A stretch of 64,000 nt of DNA from Planococcus shixiaomingii (GTDB lineage: Bacteria; Bacillota; Bacilli; Bacillales_A; Planococcaceae), in assembly GCF_030413615.1 (NCBI RefSeq), contig NZ_CP129236.1, forward strand, positions 2,402,001 through 2,466,000. Direction: 5' to 3'. Positions 63,965 to 64,000 of this stretch are shown here, piece after piece; position 1 is the first letter of the stretch; every line of letters starts with the position of its first letter. Both the position numbers and the translations under genes were made by a program. The notes beneath the pieces were generated by a model. That model was not told the origin of the DNA and searched no databases. It saw nothing but the letters and a program-made list of their open reading frames with translations.

Positions 63965-64000
63965 CTGAACAAAGCACTCAGCTTTCTACTGACTTTCGCT
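63965..64000 (+). CDS. Start of an exported protein, cut by the window edge
   Basis: AGGAGG (63952-63957) is seven bases before CTG at 63965, which opens the frame LNKALSFLLTFA, a signal-peptide-like start. No ATG, GTG or TTG is at usable spacing, so CTG is the likely start codon. The rest lies outside the window. Confidence 0.5.
   Translation, partial: MNKALSFLLTFA

Overview
The window looks like the chromosome of a low-to-mid GC Gram-positive of the order Bacillales, most likely Planococcaceae (Planococcus-like). The reasons are Bacillus-type gene order (resAB-rluB-scpBA, xerD-fur-nudF-yqkF, tkt-ynzC-yneB-yneA/lexA), strong AGGAGG-type ribosome sites, frequent TTG/GTG starts and RsbR/LexA/HxlR families. 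This rests on protein recognition by eye; no search was run.

Layout. 1-10.5 kb is core: cytochrome c biogenesis (resB partial, resA), rluB, scpB/scpA, a DUF309 gene, ribT, lysA with an overlapping 34-aa membrane microprotein, pdp-deoB, xerD, fur. 10.6-14.1 kb holds nudF, yqkF and a formaldehyde-fixing hxlR-hxlA-hxlB unit with a palindromic operator. 14.2-18.4 kb is a signalling cluster on the minus strand: GAF/HD-GYP protein, DUF3307 membrane protein, class III nucleotidyl cyclase, nucleotidyltransferase. 18.7-28.7 kb is one long minus-strand operon: GutM, glucitol-type PTS (IIC, IIBC, IIA), a SAF-domain oxidoreductase, a zinc-ribbon protein, an acetoin-dehydrogenase-like E1a/E1b/E2/E3 complex and a SorC regulator. 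Its promoter has a cre site in the -35/-10 spacer and a direct-repeat operator. 29-33.2 kb carries yqkK, a thiolase, HMG-CoA lyase, yqkD and small genes.

33.4-51.8 kb is an 18-kb AT-rich integrated element bounded by perfect 260-bp direct repeats, each containing the complete yneF coding sequence. A tyrosine recombinase sits beside the right repeat. The cargo is defence-like: HNH nuclease, HEPN (ApeA-like) protein, DNA-glycosylase-fold protein, a repeat-rich membrane coiled-coil protein, a nuclease-helicase, a type II restriction-modification system with controller protein, a resolvase with a res-like repeat cluster, a TRADD-N-associated-type membrane protein, a winged-helix protein, and a second HNH nuclease with two small neighbours. 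No relaxase or conjugation gene is seen.

52-64 kb returns to core: tkt, ynzC, the SOS pair yneB-yneA divergent from lexA with three LexA boxes, several small unknown genes, a glycerophosphodiester phosphodiesterase, a kinase-fold protein, an RsbR paralogue, a secreted two-LysM protein, and a gene-free tail with a possible C-rich-loop small RNA and the start of another exported protein.

The most notable points are the way the element uses yneF and its terminator (the integrase ribosome site lies in the hairpin), the HNH-HEPN-glycosylase-like trio, the polyol-PTS/dehydrogenase operon, the cyclase/HD-GYP cluster, and the possible small RNA at 63.7 kb.
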